DNA from: Gilliamella apicola
Lineage (GTDB): Bacteria; Pseudomonadota; Gammaproteobacteria; Enterobacterales; Orbaceae
DNA length: 64,000 bases
Assembly (NCBI RefSeq): GCF_000599985.1
Contig: NZ_CP007445.1
Coordinates: forward strand, 1,860,001-1,924,000
Reading direction: 5' to 3'
Position numbers and translations under genes: made by a program. The notes under the pieces were generated by a model. It saw only the letters and a program-made list of their open reading frames with translations. It was not told the DNA's origin and searched no databases. Below, piece by piece: positions 50,024 to 62,468 of the stretch (position 1 is the first letter of the stretch; each line of letters starts with the position of its first letter).

Positions 50024-51156
50024 TTGATGCAAATACTATAAAGAGCCTACTTAAAGGAGTTGATGTTAAGTGGATGTATTTGAAAAATGTATCGGAGATT
50101 GGCACTGGCAGTTCAAACCGTCAGGATGAAAATGAAAATGGAATATATCCTTTTTATGTTCGCTCCAAAAATGTATTGAGAGCAACTAATTATGAATTTG
50201 ATGAGAAAGCTATTATTATTCCAGGTGAAGGAGGAATAGGCGAAATTTTTCACTACATAGATGGTAAATATGCTCTACATCAAAGAGCATACCGAATTAG
50301 TCCAATATTGAAAGAATTAAATACTAAATTTCTGTTTTATTATATGTCAGAGGCTTTTAAAAAATACATTTTAAGTAAAAGTGTTGGAGCTACATCTGTA
50401 TCAATAAGAAAACCAATGCTAGAAAAATTTTCAATACCTTTAATTCCTTTAGATATACAAAACAAAATTGTCAATATACTTGACACATTTACAGCATTAA
50501 CAACCGAGTTAACAACCGAGTTAACAACCGAGCTTAATACAAGATTAAAACAATACAATTATTATCGTGATAAATTATTATCATTTGCTGAAGATGAAAT
50601 AGAACATAAAAAATTGGGTGAAATTTTGGTGCGCACTAAAGGGACTAAAATTACAGCTAATGAAATGAAGAAAATACATAAAGACAAAGCCGAAGTAAAA
50701 ATTTTTGCTGGAGGAAAAACATTTGCTTTTGTTGATTATGAGGATATTCCACTAAAAAATATAAATAAAGAACCATCGATAATTGTAAAATCTAGAGGTA
50801 TTATTGAGTTCGAATTTTATGACAAACCATTCTCCCATAAAAATGAAATGTGGTCTTATCACTCAAAAAATAAAAACATTAATATTAAATATATATATTA
50901 TTATTTAAAAAATAAGGAAAAATTCTTTCAACAAATCGGAAGCAAAATGCAGATGCCTCAAATTTCTATTTCAGATACTGATGGTTTTGTAATTCCAATC
51001 CCACCTCTTTCTAAACAAAAACAGATCGTGGAAATATTGGATAAATTTGATACATTAGCCAATTCTATTGCTGAAGGCTTGCCTCGTGAGATTGAATTAC
51101 GGCAAAAACAATATGAATATTATCGTAACTTATTATTAGATTTTCCTAAATCATAA
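50020..51156 (+). CDS. hsdS: Type I restriction specificity subunit HsdS
   Basis: 378 aa with two target-recognition domains. The first is roughly residues 1-145 (including [20 protein letters not shown] and the conserved [19 protein letters not shown]). The second is roughly 190-340, closing with [20 protein letters not shown]. The two conserved helices (about 150-190 and 340-375, with [11 protein letters not shown] and [11 protein letters not shown]) are the internal repeats that dock HsdM. The first linker contains three exact 12-bp repeats encoding TTEL. It overlaps hsdM by four bases; hsdR follows after 135 bases. Confidence 0.95.
   Translation: MIDANTIKSLLKGVDVKWMYLKNVSEIGTGSSNRQDENENGIYPFYVRSKNVLRATNYEFDEKAIIIPGEGGIGEIFHYIDGKYALHQRAYRISPILKELNTKFLFYYMSEAFKKYILSKSVGATSVSIRKPMLEKFSIPLIPLDIQNKIVNILDTFTALTTELTTELTTELNTRLKQYNYYRDKLLSFAEDEIEHKKLGEILVRTKGTKITANEMKKIHKDKAEVKIFAGGKTFAFVDYEDIPLKNINKEPSIIVKSRGIIEFEFYDKPFSHKNEMWSYHSKNKNINIKYIYYYLKNKEKFFQQIGSKMQMPQISISDTDGFVIPIPPLSKQKQIVEILDKFDTLANSIAEGLPREIELRQKQYEYYRNLLLDFPKS
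50497..50532 (+). repeat. Three perfect 12-bp repeats in hsdS linker
   Basis: TTAACAACCGAG occurs three times without interruption, in frame (coding L-T-T-E). In EcoR124-family HsdS the equivalent TAEL repeat number sets the distance between the two half-sites of the target. Unequal crossing over or slippage here would change specificity without altering the recognition domains. Confidence 0.95.
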
Positions 51157-51291
51157 TGCTAATAATAAAGGTATATATAAAAATACATAAAAACATTACA
51201 ACACTATAAATTGATACCATTAATGCAATAAAAGATTTAGGATTATCGAATGTTTATTCGATGATTTAATTAAAAATATAATACTAAACAA

Positions 51292-54200
51292 ATGGAATGG
51301 ATGATGACTATTTACACAAAACCAATTGCAGAAACTAATAACTATATCATTTTAGATAATTATAATAAACTTGAAGAACCGACAGTTGCTTATCAAACTG
51401 AAGCCCAATTGGAAAATGAATTTATTCATGATTTGACTCAACAAGGTTATGAATACCTGCCAATGTTAAATAATCATGATAAATTATTAGCTAACATTCG
51501 AGTACAACTTGAAAAATTAAATAATATTCAATTTAGTAATTCTGAATGGCAACGTTTTGTTGAAGAATATTTAGATAAACCCAATGAATCTATGATCGAT
51601 AAAAGTCGAAAAGTCCATCAAAATCATATTTATGATTTTGTTTTTGATGACGGGCATATTCAAAATATCCATATTTTAGATAAAAAAGATGTCACGAAAA
51701 ACAAACTGCAAGTAATCAATCAATTCGAACAGAATGGCACTTATGCAAATCGTTATGATGTGACCATTTTAGTTAATGGGTTACCACTGGTGCAAGTAGA
51801 GTTAAAAAAACGTGGTATAGCTATTCGTGAAGCCTTTAACCAAATTCACCGTTACAGCAAAGAAAGTTTCAATGAAGACAATTCGTTATTTAAATATTTA
51901 CAGATGTTTGTAATTTCCAATGGTACCGATACCCGTTACTTTGCTAATACAACCCAAAGAGATAAAAATAGTTTCGATTTTACGATGAATTGGGCTAACG
52001 TTAAAAATGAACCTATCAAAGATCTGAAAGATTTTACTGCAACCTTTTTTGCTAATCGTACATTATTGAATGTATTAATCACCTATACTGTATTAGATAT
52101 CAATGATACTTTATTGATCATGCGTCCCTATCAAATTGCAGCAACCGAACGAATTTTATGGAAAATTATTAGTGCTTATAACTCAAAAAAATGGAGCACT
52201 TTACAAGCTAGTGGTTTTGTTTGGCATACTACAGGCTCAGGTAAAACACTTACCAGTTTTAAAACTGCTCGTTTAGCGACTGAATTAGATTTTATTGATA
52301 AAGTCTTTTTTGTGGTTGATCGTAAAGATCTTGATTACCAAACCATGAAAGAGTATCGTAAATTTTCTCCTGATAGTGTTAATGGTTCTAACAGTACGGC
52401 TGGTCTTAAACGCAATATTGAGAAACAAGATAATAAAATTATTGTAACAACGATTCAAAAACTGAATAATTTGATGAAGAGTGAATCAAATCTGGCAATT
52501 TATGATAAACATGTTGTATTTATTTTTGATGAAGCACATCGTTCCCAATTCGGTGAGGCTCAAAAAAAATTAAAGCGAAAATTTAAAAAATATTATGAAT
52601 TTGGCTTCACTGGAACACCTATTATGCCTGATAATTCACAAGGTACTCTTACCACTCAAGATATCTTTGGTCGGGAATTACATGCTTATGTCATTACAGA
52701 TGCCATTCGAGATGAAAAAGTTTTAAAGTTTAAAGTTGATTACAATGACGTAAGGCCAAAATTCAAATCGATTGAAAAAGAACAGAATTTAGATAAATTA
52801 ACAGCAGCAGAAAATAAAAAAGCCTTACTTCACCCGCAACGTATTGAGCAAATTAGTCAATATATATTATCTAGTTTTAAACAAAAAACTCATCGCTTAG
52901 TTGCTAACGGTAAAGGTTTTAATGCTATGTTTGCTGTTAGTAGCATTGAAGCAGCAAAACTTTATTATCAATCATTTAAAAAACTACAACAGAATTCGTC
53001 TTATCCTTTAAAAATTGCTACTATTTTTTCTTATTCAGCCAATGAAGAACAAGACGCTTTAAATAGTATCCCTGATGAAAGTTTTGAAATTGATGCAATG
53101 AATCAAAGCGCTAAAGAATTTTTAGCTACGGTTATTGAAGATTACAATAAGTTATTTAAAACTAGTTATAATGTTAGTAGCGAAGAGTTCCAAAATTATT
53201 ATCGAGATTTATCGTTGAGAGTAAAAAATCAAGATATCGATTTACTTATTGTTGTTGGTATGTTCTTAACTGGCTTTGATGCGCCAAAGCTTAATACATT
53301 ATATGTTGATAAAAACTTACGTTATCATGGTTTGATTCAAGCTTTTTCACGTACTAATCGTATCTATAATGCAACCAAAACATTCGGCAACATTGTGGCA
53401 TTTCGTGATTTAGAACAAGCAACAATTGATGCTATTAAATTATTTGGTAAAAGTAATACTCGAGAAGTTGTACTTGAAAAAAGTTATGATGAGTATATGG
53501 AAGGTTTCGCAGAGAGTCGTTCAAATGAAGTTCCGAATGGTTATTTATCCATAATTAATCAACTCCAAGAAGACTTTCCTCACCCTGATGAAATTATTAC
53601 CGAAAAAGATAAAAAAGCCTTCGTTAAACTTTTTAGTGAATATTTGAAGGTTGATAATATATTACAAAACTATGATGAATATGTAACATTAAAAGCATTT
53701 CAGCAATTAGATATTTCAAATACTCAAGCAGTTGAACAATTCAAAGAGCAATATTATGTGACTGATGAAGATATTGAAAAAATGCAAATGATAAGTATAC
53801 CTTCTGAACGCACTATTCAAAATTATCTTTCAACCTATAATGATATTCGTGATTGGCTTTATCGTGAAAAAAATGTCGCTGAACAGCAAGAGCAAACTCT
53901 TGATTGGGATGATATAACATTTGAAGTTGATTTATTAAAATCACAAGAGATTAATTTAGATTATATTCTTGAATTAATATATGAGCAAAATGAACAGAAA
54001 AAAGCAAAACAAGATATTATAGATAATACCAAACGATTAATAAAATCCAGTTTTGAAAATCGAGCTAAAGAAGAATTAGTGATTGAATTTGTTGAACAGA
54101 CTGATTTAAATACTATTCCTGACAAAGCTTCAATTATTGATGCATTTTTTCAATTTGCACAACAAGAGTTACAAAATGAATTTTATGCATTAATTAAAGA

Positions 54201-54405
54201 AGAAAATTTAAATGAAGAAGCTACTAAGCGATATATCGCAACATCTTTAAAGCGTGAATTCGCTAGTGAAAATGGTACAGAACTTAATGAAATATTACCT
54301 AAAATGAGTCCTTTAAATCCACAATATCTAATTAAAAAACGAAATGTTTTTGAAAAAATTGCTGCATTAATTGAGAAATTTAAAGGTGTTGGTGGCATAA
54401 ATTAA
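51292..54405 (+). CDS. hsdR: Type I restriction endonuclease subunit HsdR
   Basis: 1,037 aa. N-terminal nuclease domain with V-E-L-K (E170, K172) in [12 protein letters not shown]; then a superfamily 2 motor with Walker A TTGSGKT (K318), DEAH (413-416) in [15 protein letters not shown] and motif III GFTGTPI. Helicase domain 2 follows ([36 protein letters not shown]), and a C-terminal helical domain interacts with the methylase core. It translocates DNA and cuts unmethylated targets. All key residues are present. Start candidates are 51292, 51301 and 51304. [10 protein letters not shown] (51304) is plausible because TGGA sits just upstream. Confidence 0.96.
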   Translation: MEWMMTIYTKPIAETNNYIILDNYNKLEEPTVAYQTEAQLENEFIHDLTQQGYEYLPMLNNHDKLLANIRVQLEKLNNIQFSNSEWQRFVEEYLDKPNESMIDKSRKVHQNHIYDFVFDDGHIQNIHILDKKDVTKNKLQVINQFEQNGTYANRYDVTILVNGLPLVQVELKKRGIAIREAFNQIHRYSKESFNEDNSLFKYLQMFVISNGTDTRYFANTTQRDKNSFDFTMNWANVKNEPIKDLKDFTATFFANRTLLNVLITYTVLDINDTLLIMRPYQIAATERILWKIISAYNSKKWSTLQASGFVWHTTGSGKTLTSFKTARLATELDFIDKVFFVVDRKDLDYQTMKEYRKFSPDSVNGSNSTAGLKRNIEKQDNKIIVTTIQKLNNLMKSESNLAIYDKHVVFIFDEAHRSQFGEAQKKLKRKFKKYYEFGFTGTPIMPDNSQGTLTTQDIFGRELHAYVITDAIRDEKVLKFKVDYNDVRPKFKSIEKEQNLDKLTAAENKKALLHPQRIEQISQYILSSFKQKTHRLVANGKGFNAMFAVSSIEAAKLYYQSFKKLQQNSSYPLKIATIFSYSANEEQDALNSIPDESFEIDAMNQSAKEFLATVIEDYNKLFKTSYNVSSEEFQNYYRDLSLRVKNQDIDLLIVVGMFLTGFDAPKLNTLYVDKNLRYHGLIQAFSRTNRIYNATKTFGNIVAFRDLEQATIDAIKLFGKSNTREVVLEKSYDEYMEGFAESRSNEVPNGYLSIINQLQEDFPHPDEIITEKDKKAFVKLFSEYLKVDNILQNYDEYVTLKAFQQLDISNTQAVEQFKEQYYVTDEDIEKMQMISIPSERTIQNYLSTYNDIRDWLYREKNVAEQQEQTLDWDDITFEVDLLKSQEINLDYILELIYEQNEQKKAKQDIIDNTKRLIKSSFENRAKEELVIEFVEQTDLNTIPDKASIIDAFFQFAQQELQNEFYALIKEENLNEEATKRYIATSLKREFASENGTELNEILPKMSPLNPQYLIKKRNVFEKIAALIEKFKGVGGIN

Positions 54406-54417
54406 TCATAAAAACAT

Positions 54418-54451
54418 AAAAAGAGAAATAACTAATATTATTTCTCTTTTT
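54418..54451. terminator. Bidirectional terminator between hsdR and GntR gene
   Basis: AAAAAGAGAAATAA at 54418-54431 pairs with TTATTTCTCTTTTT at 54438-54451 with a six-base loop. A-tract and T-tract on both sides suit the two converging genes. Confidence 0.85.
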
Positions 54452-54473
54452 AAATTAAATACTTAATGTTTAG

Positions 54474-55178
54474 TTATTTTGAATTACTTTGCACATAAAA
54501 CTTAGCATTGTCGTAATGATATATGATGGTTGAAAAATCAAATGGTTCGCCAGCACTGGTGTAAAAAATTTCTTCAACACATAGAGCAGGGTCGCCTGCA
54601 CTTAATCCTAAATAGTTCGCGGTCTGCTCGTCTAATTTAATCGCTTTAAAATATTTGTCAGAAAAACCGATATTAATTTTTAATATATCTTTTATGTAAC
54701 TAAATATGGAGTGTTCGGCAATCTCTTTGTTTAAATAACCCACCATTTTTTTTCGATAGTAAGATCTTTCAAGTGCATAAATTTTATCTTCGAACTTACG
54801 TAACCGTTTAATAAAATAGATCTCTTCTCCATCTTCACATTGTAGATTTTGTTTGACTTGCGAACTCGGTTGAACGATATCAACATTAAACACTTGTGAA
54901 GAATTTGGTGAATTGTTTAAATCAACACTAAAACCATGACTTTCCAAAAAATTCAGATAACCTCGTTTTTGCAGTTGTCGAACAAAAATACCACTACCTT
55001 GGACTTGATATATGACGCCGTGCCTTTCTAAGCAGTTTAGTGCTTTAATAATGGTTGTTCGACTAACTTGATATTGATTAATTAAACCTTCGATATTAGG
55101 CAGTTGGGTATCTTTAGGCAAATTTTGTTGATAAATTGCTTGCTGAATTTTCTTTGCCACATCTCGGTATTTTAGCAT
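54474..55178 (-). CDS. GntR/HutC-family regulator of the beta-glucoside locus
   Basis: 234 aa. N-terminal winged helix (MLKYRDVAKKIQQAIYQQNL, VSRTTIIKALNCLERHGVIY, VQGSGIFVRQ) and a C-terminal UTRA ligand-binding domain (about residues 85-230; FIKRLRKFEDKIYALERSYY, GDPALCVEEIFYTSAGEPFD). It is divergent from the PTS gene with 175 bases between them. By analogy with TreR/BglR-type regulators it should repress the PTS and hydrolase genes until a phosphorylated glucoside binds. The ligand is inferred from context. Confidence 0.9.
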   Translation of the reverse strand: MLKYRDVAKKIQQAIYQQNLPKDTQLPNIEGLINQYQVSRTTIIKALNCLERHGVIYQVQGSGIFVRQLQKRGYLNFLESHGFSVDLNNSPNSSQVFNVDIVQPSSQVKQNLQCEDGEEIYFIKRLRKFEDKIYALERSYYRKKMVGYLNKEIAEHSIFSYIKDILKINIGFSDKYFKAIKLDEQTANYLGLSAGDPALCVEEIFYTSAGEPFDFSTIIYHYDNAKFYVQSNSK

Positions 55179-55281
55179 TCGTACTCTTTATTATTATTGC
55201 GATAAATAGGTTTTATTGTATACCCACAGTTAAATTAATAAATAAAAATCGTTTTAAAACGAGATCTGGATCACAAACAAT

Positions 55282-55320
55282 AAAATTGGTCATTAACAAT
55301 TTTTTATTTAGGGATAATAT
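55282..55320 (+). promoter_or_regulatory. Candidate promoter and operator of the PTS gene
   Basis: An inverted repeat AAAATTG (55282-55288) / CAATTTT (55297-55303) overlaps a possible -35 TTAACA (55293-55298). A -10-like TAATAT (55315-55320) follows with a 16-base spacer. The layout suits repression by the divergent GntR protein. A second palindromic site, TTGTATAC, lies near 55217. Neither is proven. Confidence 0.35.
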
Positions 55321-55353
55321 AAGCTTTCTAAACTGATGAAAGGAGTTAAATGA

Positions 55354-57246
55354 ATGTCATCTAAAATTAGAGATTATAATAAATTAGCCGTTGATATATT
55401 AAATGAATTGGGTGGTGAAAATAATATTGTAACTGTCGCTCGTTGTACTACCCGTTTGCGTATTGTAACGCAAAAAACACCTGACCAAGCCAAGGAAGCT
55501 ATAGCCAAAATGCCAGGTGTGATTACTGTTGTTGAAAAAGGCGGTCAAATACAGATCGTTATCGGTACAAATGTTGAAAAAGTTTATAATGCTTTTATTC
55601 AACTTATCAATACCGATAACAAGATTGCCAAAAATGCACAAAGCGGTATTTTAAATCGTGTTATTGCAACTATGTCAGCTGTATTTGCACCATTTGTATA
55701 TGTACTAGCTGCATCGGGAATTTTACAAGGGATCTTGATTTTAATTAAGTTAGCCTTCCCTGAATTTGAAGCCACCGGTACTTGTCAAGTTTTTAACTTT
55801 ATTTCTTGGGCACCGTTTGCTTTTTTACCTATTTTTATTGCCATTACCGCATCTCAACATTTTCGATGCAACATTTATATTGCGGTAGCTTGTTGTGCTG
55901 CCTTACTTTCACCGACTTGGGCAGAGCTTGCTGCGATGATAAAAGCAGGTCAAGAAATTAATCTATTTGGCTTAGCATTGTCTGAAACGACCTACACATC
56001 AACGGTCTTACCGCCTCTGTTTTTAGTTTGGTTACTTTCTTATTTAGAGCGTTTTTTAGAGCCTCGTTTACATAGCATCATTAAACCATTAGTAATGCCA
56101 TTAATCTGCTTAGTGATTATGGTTCCATTAACTTTAGTGGCTATTGGGCCGATTACTGCTGGTGCTGCACACTATATTGCTAGCGGATATAACTGGATTG
56201 TTAATCTTGCACCATCAATAGCAGGTGGAATGATCGGTGCGGTTTGGCAGGTATTTGTTATTTTTGGTGTGCATTGGGGGATTACGCCAGTCATTATTGA
56301 GAATATCAATCAATATGGACAAGACTCTTTCCAAGCTTATCAAACCATCGCAGTTATTGGTCAAGTTGGCGCCGCATTAGGTTTTTATATAAAAACTCGA
56401 AGCAAGGACATGAAAGGGGTATCTTTATCGGCTTTTGTTACAGGTCTATTTGGTATCACTGAGCCCGCTATCTATGGTGTAAACTTACGCTTCAAAAGAC
56501 CATTTATTTATGGTTGTATTTGTGGTGCACTTGGCGGCATTGCAGCAGGATTTTTCACACCTTATTATTATACCTATGCAGCATTACCGGGTCCTTTGAC
56601 TATTGTCAATGCGATTAGTGCAGACCATCCTGGATCATTTATCGGTGTCTTAATTGGTTCAGCAATTGCGTTATTTGGGCCGGTTATTCTTATCCAAATT
56701 TTTGGCACAAATGAAACTCAACAAAGTAATGCTACTACAGAGAATGAAGCATCTAATATAGAAAACGATACACCTAAAATTGTAATTGGTGAGATCGATG
56801 TGACTAGCCCGATGATCGGTAAAGCATTACCATTAAGTGAAGTACCTGACCCTGCTTTTTCGCAAAAACTTATGGGTGAAGGTATTGCCATTGAACCAAC
56901 TGATAATAACGTTTATGCTCCTTATGATGGCGAAGTAACCGCTGTGTTTGAAGCATCAAAACACGCTATTGGTTTAGTTTTAGATAATGGTGTTGAATTA
57001 TTAATTCACGTAGGTATTGATACAGTTAATTTAACCAACAATGAATTTCAATACCACGTTAAGTTGAATCAAAAAGTGAAAAAAGGTGATCGACTGATTA
57101 GCTTTGATCCTCAAGCAATTAAACAAGCAGGTTACCCATTAATTACTCCAATTATTATTGTAAATACTGATCAATACCAAGTAATTACATTAACAGAAAA
57201 AACTGAAGTAAATCTTGATGATAACATTTTTGAAATAAAGCAATAA
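55354..57246 (+). CDS. Beta-glucoside PTS permease, EIIBCA
   Basis: 630 aa, the BglF type, domain order B-C-A. IIB (1-85) has the phospho-cysteine C31 in VARCTTRLRI. IIC (about 105-455) has about ten helices, with AVWQVFVIFGVHWGITPVII and GLFGITEPAIYGVNLRFKRP. IIA (about 475-630) has ELLIHVGIDTVNL with the phospho-histidine near residue 552 and VTAVFEASKHAIGLVLDNG. It imports and phosphorylates aryl- or disaccharide beta-glucosides. AGGAG lies eight bases before the ATG. The gene is 15 bases upstream of the GH1 gene, an evident operon. No BglG-type antiterminator is present, so control is probably by the GntR protein. Confidence 0.95.
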   Translation: MSSKIRDYNKLAVDILNELGGENNIVTVARCTTRLRIVTQKTPDQAKEAIAKMPGVITVVEKGGQIQIVIGTNVEKVYNAFIQLINTDNKIAKNAQSGILNRVIATMSAVFAPFVYVLAASGILQGILILIKLAFPEFEATGTCQVFNFISWAPFAFLPIFIAITASQHFRCNIYIAVACCAALLSPTWAELAAMIKAGQEINLFGLALSETTYTSTVLPPLFLVWLLSYLERFLEPRLHSIIKPLVMPLICLVIMVPLTLVAIGPITAGAAHYIASGYNWIVNLAPSIAGGMIGAVWQVFVIFGVHWGITPVIIENINQYGQDSFQAYQTIAVIGQVGAALGFYIKTRSKDMKGVSLSAFVTGLFGITEPAIYGVNLRFKRPFIYGCICGALGGIAAGFFTPYYYTYAALPGPLTIVNAISADHPGSFIGVLIGSAIALFGPVILIQIFGTNETQQSNATTENEASNIENDTPKIVIGEIDVTSPMIGKALPLSEVPDPAFSQKLMGEGIAIEPTDNNVYAPYDGEVTAVFEASKHAIGLVLDNGVELLIHVGIDTVNLTNNEFQYHVKLNQKVKKGDRLISFDPQAIKQAGYPLITPIIIVNTDQYQVITLTEKTEVNLDDNIFEIKQ

Positions 57247-58698
<1,452 letters not shown>

Positions 58699-58723
58699 CG
58701 CAAACACGCAAATTGTAATTTGG

Positions 58724-58760
58724 AGAGGATGCTGTGGCATTGCACGCATCCTCTTTTTTA
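58724..58760. terminator. Terminator of the beta-glucoside operon
   Basis: AGAGGATGC at 58724-58732 pairs with GCATCCTCT at 58746-58754, followed by TTTTTT. The converging dinB gene ends 14 bases beyond. Confidence 0.9.
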
Positions 58761-58773
58761 TCTATAAAAATGA

Positions 58774-59829
58774 TTAAAAATTAAAGGGCAACTGCTTATC
58801 AAGCTGGGGATCAATTAAAGTAACATGAAAACCAATTAAACGCACACCACGACCATTTCGACGTTCTTGCCAAACTTTGTAGGCTTGTTCAATCAAATCC
58901 TGCTTATCAAGTTTAGACCAAATATGTTCTTGCGTAGTAAGCTGGAAATCATCAAATTTAAACTTAACTCCTTGCCGAGCAATCGACAAATCAGAACGAA
59001 CTTTACTCAACCGAATTTTGAGCTCTTCAAATAATGGATCAAACTGTAATAAACACTCATCCCAAGAGTGAATGTCGTTAACTAACGTGCGCTCTACCCC
59101 TACCGATTTACGTTGTCTATCATTGCAGACCTCACGGTCATCAATGCCTTGACATCTTTCATATAAGACTCGACCGAATTTACCAAATTGGTTAAGTAAT
59201 TTACTTACATCATAATTAACAACATCCTTACAGGTAATTAGCCCTAATTCAGTTAATTTTTTTTCGGTTACTTTACCCACACCAGGAATTTTTTTAAGCG
59301 GTAATTGAGCAATAAAGCTTGCAACAGCATCAGGAGTGATTACATATTGCCCATTAGGTTTATTCATATCCGAAGCTATTTTAGCTAAAAATTTAAGTGG
59401 AGCTACGCCAGCTGAAGCGGTCAATTCGAGTTCTTTATATATCGCCTGGCGGATATCTTGAGCAATTAAAGTGGCAGAACCATGACAAAGTTTACAATCG
59501 GTTACATCTAAATAAGCTTCATCCAATGACAAAGTTTCAATGGCTTTAGTATAGCGCTGAAATATTTGATGAATTTGATTAGAAACTTCTTTATAAACAG
59601 CGTGACGACTTGGGATGACTTTAAGATTTGGGCATAATTTTAATGCTTGTGACATAGACATCGCACTATGTACGCCATATTGACGAGCTAAATAATTTGC
59701 AGTAGCAACAACACCGCGTTTGCGAGGGTCACCCCCTACTGCTATCGGTAAATTACGATAACGCGGGTTATCCCTCATTTCAACTGCGGCATAAAAACAA
59801 TCCATATCAACATGAATAATTTTTCGCAT
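58774..59829 (-). CDS. dinB: DNA polymerase IV
   Basis: 351 aa from ATG 59829 (MRKIIHVDMDCFYAAVEMRD), exactly the E. coli DinB length. A GTG at 59844 would add five residues. It is a Y-family error-prone polymerase for lesion bypass. Catalytic acids lie in IIHVDMDCFYAAVE and LSLDEAYLDVTD. Helix-hairpin-helix IPGVGKVTEKKLTELGL and the little-finger segment RKSVGVERTLVNDI follow. The usual C-terminal clamp-binding motif region ends DKQLPFNF. No LexA box was evident upstream. Confidence 0.96.
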   Translation of the reverse strand: MRKIIHVDMDCFYAAVEMRDNPRYRNLPIAVGGDPRKRGVVATANYLARQYGVHSAMSMSQALKLCPNLKVIPSRHAVYKEVSNQIHQIFQRYTKAIETLSLDEAYLDVTDCKLCHGSATLIAQDIRQAIYKELELTASAGVAPLKFLAKIASDMNKPNGQYVITPDAVASFIAQLPLKKIPGVGKVTEKKLTELGLITCKDVVNYDVSKLLNQFGKFGRVLYERCQGIDDREVCNDRQRKSVGVERTLVNDIHSWDECLLQFDPLFEELKIRLSKVRSDLSIARQGVKFKFDDFQLTTQEHIWSKLDKQDLIEQAYKVWQERRNGRGVRLIGFHVTLIDPQLDKQLPFNF

Positions 59830-59914
59830 AGATAACTGTTTCACTGCATTTAAAACATAACTGTATAAATATACAATAACATACCTTAAATGCTAGTGTA
59901 AACAGTCTTGGGTG

Positions 59915-61621
59915 TTACTTTTTTAATTTATCAAAATCAACCAAGCCATTTTTATTGTAAGGATCACCAATCCAGCGTTTTCCCTCATAATAATTGGGAT
60001 TTACCAAACTTTTTTCTGGCACATATAAGTTATAACTCAGTCCAGCTAAATCAGACCAAGTATGAATCAAATCCTGAGTACTAAATTTTCGATTTACATA
60101 TGCTTGATAATGGTTAGGGTGAGATGCAATCCAACGTGGTGATTGCCATAACATAAATGGCACAGTATACATGGTACGTGTTGGCGCCTTTTCATTACGC
60201 CCTAAAATATCATGTGGTGGAGTTTCATAAACATCTTCGCCATGATCGGAAAAATATAACATAAAACCATTTGCATGACTGTTTTTAAATAGATTGAATA
60301 ACGTGGTTGTCACAAAATCATTATAACTTATTGCATTATCATAAGAATTATATTCATCCACGTCTTCATCTTGAATGTTAAATGGGATACTTGCATTATC
60401 TTTAAATCGATCATGTTCCCCATCTTTTGGATAACGAAACTCATATTTCATATGTGTACCGAGCAGATGAATAATGATAAATTTCTTTTCTTCTGGTTCA
60501 GCAAGCACTTTCATAAACGGTTCAAAGACTGATTCATCATATTGCCTTGAACTTTGATTACGATCGTTATTCATATAAAACTGTTCATCTGCTTGCTTAG
60601 AAAACATCGTTAGCATAGTATTTCGCTCAGTCATCGTTTGCTGATTAGTTATCCAATAAGTTTTATATCCCGCCTGTTTCATTAAATGAATTAGCGAAGG
60701 TTGAGTAAGGTAAAGGTCAGGATGTTGTTCATCTGCAAAAGTTAAAGCTTGTTGTAAAACCTCTATGGTATAAGGCCTTGATGACACAACATCATTAAAC
60801 ACGATAAATTCAGGATTATCCTTTTTAAATTGCTCGATTTGTGGCGTTGTATTACGTGAATATCCATAAATACTCATTCGATTACGGGTAGTTGATTCAC
60901 CTATAATTAACACCAGTGTTCTGGGGATATTACCATTGGTATCTTTTAAATTTTCAACTGGAGGCAAAGCATTCAAATGATGCATTATATCTTCCATATT
61001 AGAAAGTTGAGAGCGATAAGCGATATAACTATTAATCAGTTGCCAAGGTATAGTCGTTTCCATTCGAGTTAATAGATGTGTTGTTGCTTTTTGCAAGGAT
61101 GATTTTTTGATTGTGACACTAATAAACAGTGGCATAATCGCATAAATGGCAATTAATAATGACGCAACCCATTTGGTTGTGTTTTTAACATAAACTGGAC
61201 TTACTTTGCGCCACAGATAAATACCAATCAAACAATAAATAACAACTAAAGCCATTAATTTAAAACTGAAATACTGTTGAATAAACTCATTTGATTCAGT
61301 CAAATTCGACTCAGCCATGACAAAAAATACACTTTGAGAAAATTCCTGACGATAAATTATAAAATAACTTATTGAAATCAATGACAGGCTTCCCACAATC
61401 AAACCATAGACAGTGACAATTTTTCGAGTCTGATTCGGAAATATTAAAACTGGGATCAGCCAAATTAAACTATAAATGATTGAATCACGTAAGCCTATCG
61501 CATTGGCGTGTCCAGAAATAAAGATATAAAGTTGTAACCCAATTGAAAAATAAGTAAAAAATAAAATAACAAAGATAAGCGCCGACCAACTAAACTTTCT
61601 GTTTTCTTTTACATTTGTCAT
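59915..61621 (-). CDS. cptA: Phosphoethanolamine transferase CptA
   Basis: 568 aa. Five N-terminal membrane helices (about residues 12-165) precede a periplasmic sulfatase-fold domain. The nucleophile is Thr244 in IGESTTRNRMSIYGYSRNTT; metal-binding residues lie in IIHLLGTHMKYEFRYP and LYFSDHGEDVYETPPHD. It matches E. coli CptA, not EptA or EptB, along its length (ISGHANAIGLRDS, YRQEFSQSVFFVM, FADEQHPDLYLTQPSLIHLM, DLAGLSYNLYVPEKS). CptA adds phosphoethanolamine to the lipopolysaccharide core heptose, lowering surface charge. It lies in the same direction as dinB, 70-85 bases upstream of it. Confidence 0.94.
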   Translation of the reverse strand: MTNVKENRKFSWSALIFVILFFTYFSIGLQLYIFISGHANAIGLRDSIIYSLIWLIPVLIFPNQTRKIVTVYGLIVGSLSLISISYFIIYRQEFSQSVFFVMAESNLTESNEFIQQYFSFKLMALVVIYCLIGIYLWRKVSPVYVKNTTKWVASLLIAIYAIMPLFISVTIKKSSLQKATTHLLTRMETTIPWQLINSYIAYRSQLSNMEDIMHHLNALPPVENLKDTNGNIPRTLVLIIGESTTRNRMSIYGYSRNTTPQIEQFKKDNPEFIVFNDVVSSRPYTIEVLQQALTFADEQHPDLYLTQPSLIHLMKQAGYKTYWITNQQTMTERNTMLTMFSKQADEQFYMNNDRNQSSRQYDESVFEPFMKVLAEPEEKKFIIIHLLGTHMKYEFRYPKDGEHDRFKDNASIPFNIQDEDVDEYNSYDNAISYNDFVTTTLFNLFKNSHANGFMLYFSDHGEDVYETPPHDILGRNEKAPTRTMYTVPFMLWQSPRWIASHPNHYQAYVNRKFSTQDLIHTWSDLAGLSYNLYVPEKSLVNPNYYEGKRWIGDPYNKNGLVDFDKLKK

Positions 61622-61748
61622 GAAGATTTATTCGATATCATAGGTTATAGATGTGTATAAATTACACAAACTAGATTAATAAAACCTTAAGTAATAATAA
61701 TTTTATATTTGAATGTGAATTAGCAGATTAATCGCTCAATTTTATCTT

Positions 61749-62468
61749 TTAGATAAAATCGTTTTTATTTAATGGTAAACCTAATAATTGAGCAATAATC
61801 TTATTTTCTGGTTCATGAAGTTGCCAAGGAGGATTGTTAAAGATGATATTTCCATTATCAACAACTAAACAGCGTGAAAAGTTATCTAAAGACTCGTCTA
61901 GATAATGCGAAACCATAAGTAACGTTAAATCAAATTCATCACAGATATGATTAACCAGTGCTAACATTTCAAACCGTAAAGCTTGGTCTAATGCCGAAAA
62001 TGGTTCATCCAATAATAAAATCGGACGATGTTGAATTAAACAGCGAGCCAAAGCAACCCGTTGACGCTGTCCACCTGAAAGTTGATTGGGATAGCGTTCA
62101 TTAAAGCCCGATAAACCAACTTTAGCCAACATATCGGCGATATTTTGCTTCTCAAAAGTCGTTAGTTTTAATGACGGTTTAATGCCTAAAGCAATATTTT
62201 GCTCAACGGTTAGATGATCGAATAAATTATTGTTTTGAAACAACATCGAAACTGGGCGCTTACCCGGTAAAGTTTGAGTCATATTTTGATTATTAAGGAT
62301 GATTTGCCCAGAACTTGGAAAAATAAATCCTGCGATCAAGCTTAATAAAGTACTTTTACCCGCACCACTCGGCCCCACAATGACCACTTTTTCTTGGGCA
62401 GCAATTTGCATATTAAAATGCATCTTAAAATCATCATATTGATAATTAATTTGATTAAGTTCGATCAT
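61749..62468 (-). CDS. thiQ: Thiamine ABC transporter ATPase
   Basis: 239 aa (E. coli 232). Walker A GPSGAGKST at about residues 33-41; Q-loop SMLFQNNNLFDHLTVEQNIA; signature LSGGQRQRVALARCL; Walker B ILLLDEPFSALD; H-loop in MVSHYLDE. It powers uptake of thiamine and its phosphates with ThiP and the binding protein ThiB. It overlaps the end of thiP by 14 bases. thiB should lie upstream, beyond the window. Confidence 0.94.
   Translation of the reverse strand: MIELNQINYQYDDFKMHFNMQIAAQEKVVIVGPSGAGKSTLLSLIAGFIFPSSGQIILNNQNMTQTLPGKRPVSMLFQNNNLFDHLTVEQNIALGIKPSLKLTTFEKQNIADMLAKVGLSGFNERYPNQLSGGQRQRVALARCLIQHRPILLLDEPFSALDQALRFEMLALVNHICDEFDLTLLMVSHYLDESLDNFSRCLVVDNGNIIFNNPPWQLHEPENKIIAQLLGLPLNKNDFI

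Noticed and set aside
55210..55230. TTGTATAC near 55217 as the main GntR operator
   Set aside because: It resembles HutC-type sites, but only the half GTATAC is symmetric and it lies near the regulator's own start. The AAAATTG/CAATTTT repeat at the permease promoter is a better candidate.
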